DNA from: a bacterium
GTDB lineage: Bacteria > Actinomycetota > Acidimicrobiia > Spongiisociales > ZC4RG35
Assembly (NCBI GenBank): GCA_028823995.1
Contig: JAPPFD010000008.1
Span: 1 to 64,000, forward strand
DNA: 64,000 nucleotides
Reading direction: 5' to 3'
In this document: in pieces, positions 61,233 through 64,000 of the stretch
Layout of the letters: each line of letters starts with the position of its first letter
Numbering within the stretch: position 1 is the first letter of the stretch
Position numbers and translations under genes: made by a program
The notes under the pieces: model-generated
Database searches by the model: none
What the model saw: only the letters and a program-made list of their open reading frames with translations
Told to the model about the DNA's origin: nothing

Positions 61233-62413
61233 GAGACATCGAGTTGGCCCTGGCGGTGTCGACCCGCGGGTGGTCCGACCGACTGCACCGTTTCCTGGTT
61301 GACCACGGAGGAGCGAGGGTCCGCCTGTACGTGATGCAGCCCCAGGACGCCTTCTCGGAACGTTTTGACGTCCTCCTGATCGACGATATCTGCTCGTTCC
61401 TCTCGCCTCACCTGGTCGACAAGCTGAACCGGTCGGGCCGCCGGGTGGTGGGCGTCTACGACCCTGCGGAGTTCCCCGACGGAAAGGACCGGCTACTGGC
61501 ATGCGAGGTCACCGAGGTGATCGAGGCCGACGCGGGCCCCGAGGAATTCCTGGCGCTGGTCGATCGGATGGAGATCGCTCCGCAGGCGGGAGACGATCCG
61601 TCTCCCGACGACGCCACCGGCGGAGCGGTCACCAATCGCCCCGCGGGGAGACCTCCGCTGATCGCGGTGGGTTCCCCGCCCGGAGGATGTGGGGCCACCG
61701 AGGTGGCCATCGCCCTGGCCCGGCGGTTGGCGGAGCGGCGTGACTCGGTGGCCCTGCTGGATATCGACCAGCGGGCGCCGTCGATGGCGCAGCGTCTCGG
61801 GTTGGGTCTCTACCCGAACCTTCTCACCGCCATCGACGCGGTACACCATCACAGTGAGAGCCTCGATTCCTGCTGGCACACCCTCAAAGGCAGCACCCTC
61901 AGGGTCCTCCCCGGAGTCCCGACGTTTGCGGACCGGGCGGAGCTTCGCCGGGGTGAGGTGACCGAACTCCTGCTGGAAACGGCTCGGATGTCCGACGTCG
62001 CGGTGGCCAATTTCGGGTCCTGGGAGAACGGCCATGGAGACCCCCAGATCTGGCAGACCGCCGGCGGCGTTTCCGACGCGGTGATGGCCATCGCCACGAT
62101 CTTGGTGGGGGTGGCGCTTCCCAATCCGGTGGGAATAACCCGGATGATCGAATGGATCGGCCAGCTTCGGTTGAAAGAGCCCGGCATGGAGGCTTTCGTG
62201 GTGATCAATCGCACACCGGCTTCCCTATCGCAGAGGAGAGCCTTATTCGACGAGTTGTCCAAGGCGGTAGGTCAAGTCCGGATCGGGTTTCTTCCCGAGG
62301 ACGCCCGGGTGGCCGAGGCGGCCTGGAACGGGGCGCTGGTGGCGAGAGGAAAGTTCCGTCGGGGATGCGACCGTCTGGCGGACCAGGTCCTGGGAGAGAT
62401 CGGGCTTGACTGA
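61229..62413 (+). CDS. TadZ/CpaE-like MinD-family protein
   Basis: The 394-residue protein has an N-terminal response-regulator-like domain (about 1-115) and a MinD-like domain (about 150-390) as in TadZ/CpaE. The deviant Walker A loop reads GSPPGGCGATEVA, where the usual Lys and Ser/Thr of GGxGKT are absent. LLDIDQRAPSMAQRLGL resembles the Walker A' region. It may localise the pilus machine without ATP hydrolysis. Confidence 0.82.
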   Translation: MRDIELALAVSTRGWSDRLHRFLVDHGGARVRLYVMQPQDAFSERFDVLLIDDICSFLSPHLVDKLNRSGRRVVGVYDPAEFPDGKDRLLACEVTEVIEADAGPEEFLALVDRMEIAPQAGDDPSPDDATGGAVTNRPAGRPPLIAVGSPPGGCGATEVAIALARRLAERRDSVALLDIDQRAPSMAQRLGLGLYPNLLTAIDAVHHHSESLDSCWHTLKGSTLRVLPGVPTFADRAELRRGEVTELLLETARMSDVAVANFGSWENGHGDPQIWQTAGGVSDAVMAIATILVGVALPNPVGITRMIEWIGQLRLKEPGMEAFVVINRTPASLSQRRALFDELSKAVGQVRIGFLPEDARVAEAAWNGALVARGKFRRGCDRLADQVLGEIGLD

Positions 62414-63692
62414 GGGAGGGGCCACCGGGTTCGCCTATGCGGAGATCCGCCGCAGTTCCCTGGGTCTCATCGAGGAACGGAATCTCGATCCCGAGACGGA
62501 CCGGCACGGCGCCCGCCGGTTGGTGGAACAAGCCGTCAAGGAGTATTCCCGTCGCACCCAGGTGGGGTTGGGCCGCGCCCTGCGCGATCCCTCGGACATG
62601 GCCGAGCGGGTGCTCCGTTCCATCGCCGACTACGGTCCCCTGACCGAGTTGCTGTCGCGCTCGGACGTGGAGGAGGTCTTCATCGAGGGGCCCAGGGTGA
62701 CCTTCATCGATGGGGCGGGACGTCTGCAAGGCTTGAAGGAGCCCACCACCGTAGAGGAAAACCGGCAGGTGGTGGATAGGCTGCTGGCCGGCAGCGACCG
62801 TCGGCTGGATGTCTCCCAACCGATCGTTCAGGCCCGGGTGATGGATGACTCGGCTCGCCTGACTGCCGTCATCCCTCCCATCTCGGACCAACTCTCCGCC
62901 ACCCTCCGGAGGTACGCACTCCGCAGGCAGAGCCTGGATGCGTTGGTGGATCTGGGGTCGATGCCCCCGGCGGCGGCCCGGCTCTTGGCCGCCGCCATGC
63001 AGACCGAGTGCGGTGTGGTCGTCTCCGGCCCGCCCGGGGCGGGAAAGACCTCGCTCCTCAGCGCTCTGCTGGATGCCTGTCCGCCCACCCGCTGCATCCG
63101 CTGCTGCGAGGAGGTGCGGGAGTTGCACATTCCCCTGGTCCACGGGTCGTTCTACGAGGCGCGTCCGCCCGGCCTGGACGGAAAGGGAGAGATCAGCCTG
63201 CGGGTGCTTGTGAAGACGGTGCTGGCCATGCGCCCCGACCTGATCGTGGTGGGGGAGGTGAGAGGGGCGGAGGCATTCGAGTTGACCCGGGCCGCCAACG
63301 CCGGGTGCGGGTTTGCCTGCACGGTCCATGCCAACTCCGCCGCCGACGCCCTCGACGCGCTGGTGAGCGCCGCGCTGATGGCCGGGGAGAATGTCAGTGA
63401 ACGGGTGGTGCAGCGGGTGTTCGCCTCGGCCATCGACCTGGTCGTGCATCTGGACCGGGAGGCGTTGGGCGAGGGCCGGGGAGGACCCATGCGGCAGGTG
63501 CGGGAGATCGTCTCGGTGACGCCCGGTCGTCAGGAGTCCTTCTCCATCCATGCCCTGTTCCGCCGCCCGCGCCTGGGGGAGTCCATGATGTGGGTGGGAG
63601 AGTCTCCTCCCCAATCCCTGGTTTCCCGCATCGAGCGGGCCACGGGTTCGGCGTTGGGGGCGATCCTGGACGGAGAGGGGTGGCCGAGATGA
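62406..63692 (+). CDS. tadA: TadA/CpaF-family pilus assembly ATPase
   Basis: The 428-residue secretion ATPase has the Walker A loop SGPPGAGKTSLLSALL (about residue 205), acidic Asp box VLVKTVLAMRPDLIVVGEVRGAEAFEL and His box GFACTVHANSAADALDAL. It powers Flp pilus assembly. TTG 62406 overlaps the previous gene; the N-terminus (YAEIRRSSLGLIEERN) is typical. Confidence 0.92.
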   Translation: MTEGGATGFAYAEIRRSSLGLIEERNLDPETDRHGARRLVEQAVKEYSRRTQVGLGRALRDPSDMAERVLRSIADYGPLTELLSRSDVEEVFIEGPRVTFIDGAGRLQGLKEPTTVEENRQVVDRLLAGSDRRLDVSQPIVQARVMDDSARLTAVIPPISDQLSATLRRYALRRQSLDALVDLGSMPPAAARLLAAAMQTECGVVVSGPPGAGKTSLLSALLDACPPTRCIRCCEEVRELHIPLVHGSFYEARPPGLDGKGEISLRVLVKTVLAMRPDLIVVGEVRGAEAFELTRAANAGCGFACTVHANSAADALDALVSAALMAGENVSERVVQRVFASAIDLVVHLDREALGEGRGGPMRQVREIVSVTPGRQESFSIHALFRRPRLGESMMWVGESPPQSLVSRIERATGSALGAILDGEGWPR

Positions 63693-64000
63693 AGTGGACC
63701 GCCGCCCTGGCCAGCGGGGTGTTCGCCTCCCTGGCGCTGGCGATGGTGATGGGGATCCGGCCCCGCCTGCGGATGACCCGGTCGCGCCAGAGGAGCGCTG
63801 CGCGGGAGTTGTGGCTGGCCCAGGCCGGCTTGAACATCACCCCGGTGCAGTTCACCTTGGCCTCGGCAGGTGTGGGCGTCCTGGCGCTGGTTGTCCTGCT
63901 CGGCGTTTCGGGGGTGTGGGTCGTGGCCCTGCCTCCCTCAGTGGTCATCTCCCTCCTGCCCCGTTTCTATTTCTCGCGGGTCCGGACCCGACGGCTGTCG
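63689..64000 (+). CDS. tadB: TadB-like pilus inner-membrane protein (truncated by window end)
   Basis: ATG 63689 overlaps the stop of the ATPase gene. The visible 104 residues hold two membrane segments (about 5-22 and 50-86) and a basic RPRLRMTRSRQRSAARELW stretch, as in TadB/T2SF proteins. The rest lies beyond the window. It continues the Tad operon. Confidence 0.75.
   Translation, partial: MKWTAALASGVFASLALAMVMGIRPRLRMTRSRQRSAARELWLAQAGLNITPVQFTLASAGVGVLALVVLLGVSGVWVVALPPSVVISLLPRFYFSRVRTRRLS

Noticed and set aside
1-64000. CRISPR arrays, insertion sequences, rRNA genes
   Set aside because: No regularly spaced repeats, transposase signatures or rRNA sequence seen on either strand.

Overview
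The window is a high-GC chromosomal segment from an actinobacterium, most likely a deep-branching lineage such as Acidimicrobiia. I infer this from gene content, not from a marker comparison. The signs are a division/cell-wall (dcw) cluster that ends ftsZ-pgeF-yggS-sepF-yggT-divIVA, a long type-2-like IleRS, a ThyX-type thymidylate synthase-like protein, secreted proteins with Thr-rich linkers, many GTG/TTG starts and 1-4 bp start/stop overlaps.

Layout. (1) 1-7.9 kb is an accessory, loosely packed region. It holds a zinc-ribbon membrane protein, a membrane-anchored phospholipase-D-like protein, a probable PD-(D/E)XK-fold protein, a two-gene type II restriction-modification system and an unrecognised helical protein with an R-x5-H motif. 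It looks like a small defence island. (2) 7.9-24.5 kb is the dcw cluster: mraZ, rsmH, ftsL, ftsI, murE, mraY, murD, ftsW, murG, murC, murB, ftsQ, ftsZ, pgeF, yggS, sepF, yggT, divIVA. murF is missing from its usual place. A 26-bp RNA-like hairpin covers the rsmH start, and a cluster of TGAAGGTT-type boxes lies in front of ftsZ. (3) 24.5-34.2 kb holds ileS (minus strand), then yggU, a DksA/TraR-like protein, lspA, an RluA-family pseudouridine synthase, rhomboid and dnaE. (4) 34.3-43.2 kb is mixed housekeeping: MscS channel, VapBC, a double ThyX-like protein, a thioesterase, endonuclease III, a MATE transporter, a YczE-like membrane protein, a methyltransferase and CcdA. (5) 43.2-53.7 kb is the tryptophan region: trpE-ygfZ, then a second VapBC and a five-gene module (acetoin/pyruvate-dehydrogenase-like E1 alpha and beta, an orphan lipoyl domain, an SDR, a hydroxypyruvate-isomerase-like protein), then trpC-trpF-trpB-trpA. 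trpD and trpG are not here. (6) 53.8-59.1 kb holds a beta-propeller lipoprotein, an enoyl-CoA hydratase, a SRPBCC protein and a membrane-anchored HNH nuclease with an Excalibur tail. (7) 59.1-64 kb holds tRNA-Gln and tRNA-Glu, a small HTH protein, a hypothetical protein and the start of a Tad/Flp pilus operon (cpaB, tadZ/cpaE, tadA/cpaF, tadB cut by the window end).

How it fits together. The dcw genes make and export lipid II (MurB-E, MraY, MurG), polymerise and crosslink it at the septum (FtsW, FtsI) and build the Z-ring (FtsZ, SepF, DivIVA, FtsQ, FtsL). MraZ probably controls the cluster. The trp genes supply the first and last steps of tryptophan synthesis. The dehydrogenase-like module between them is probably catabolic, and no acyltransferase (E2) or E3 gene lies beside it.

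Points most worth checking are the rsmH hairpin, the FtsZ C-terminus (its conserved tail appears in the -1 frame), the orphan-lipoyl dehydrogenase module, the double ThyX-like protein and the accessory island.
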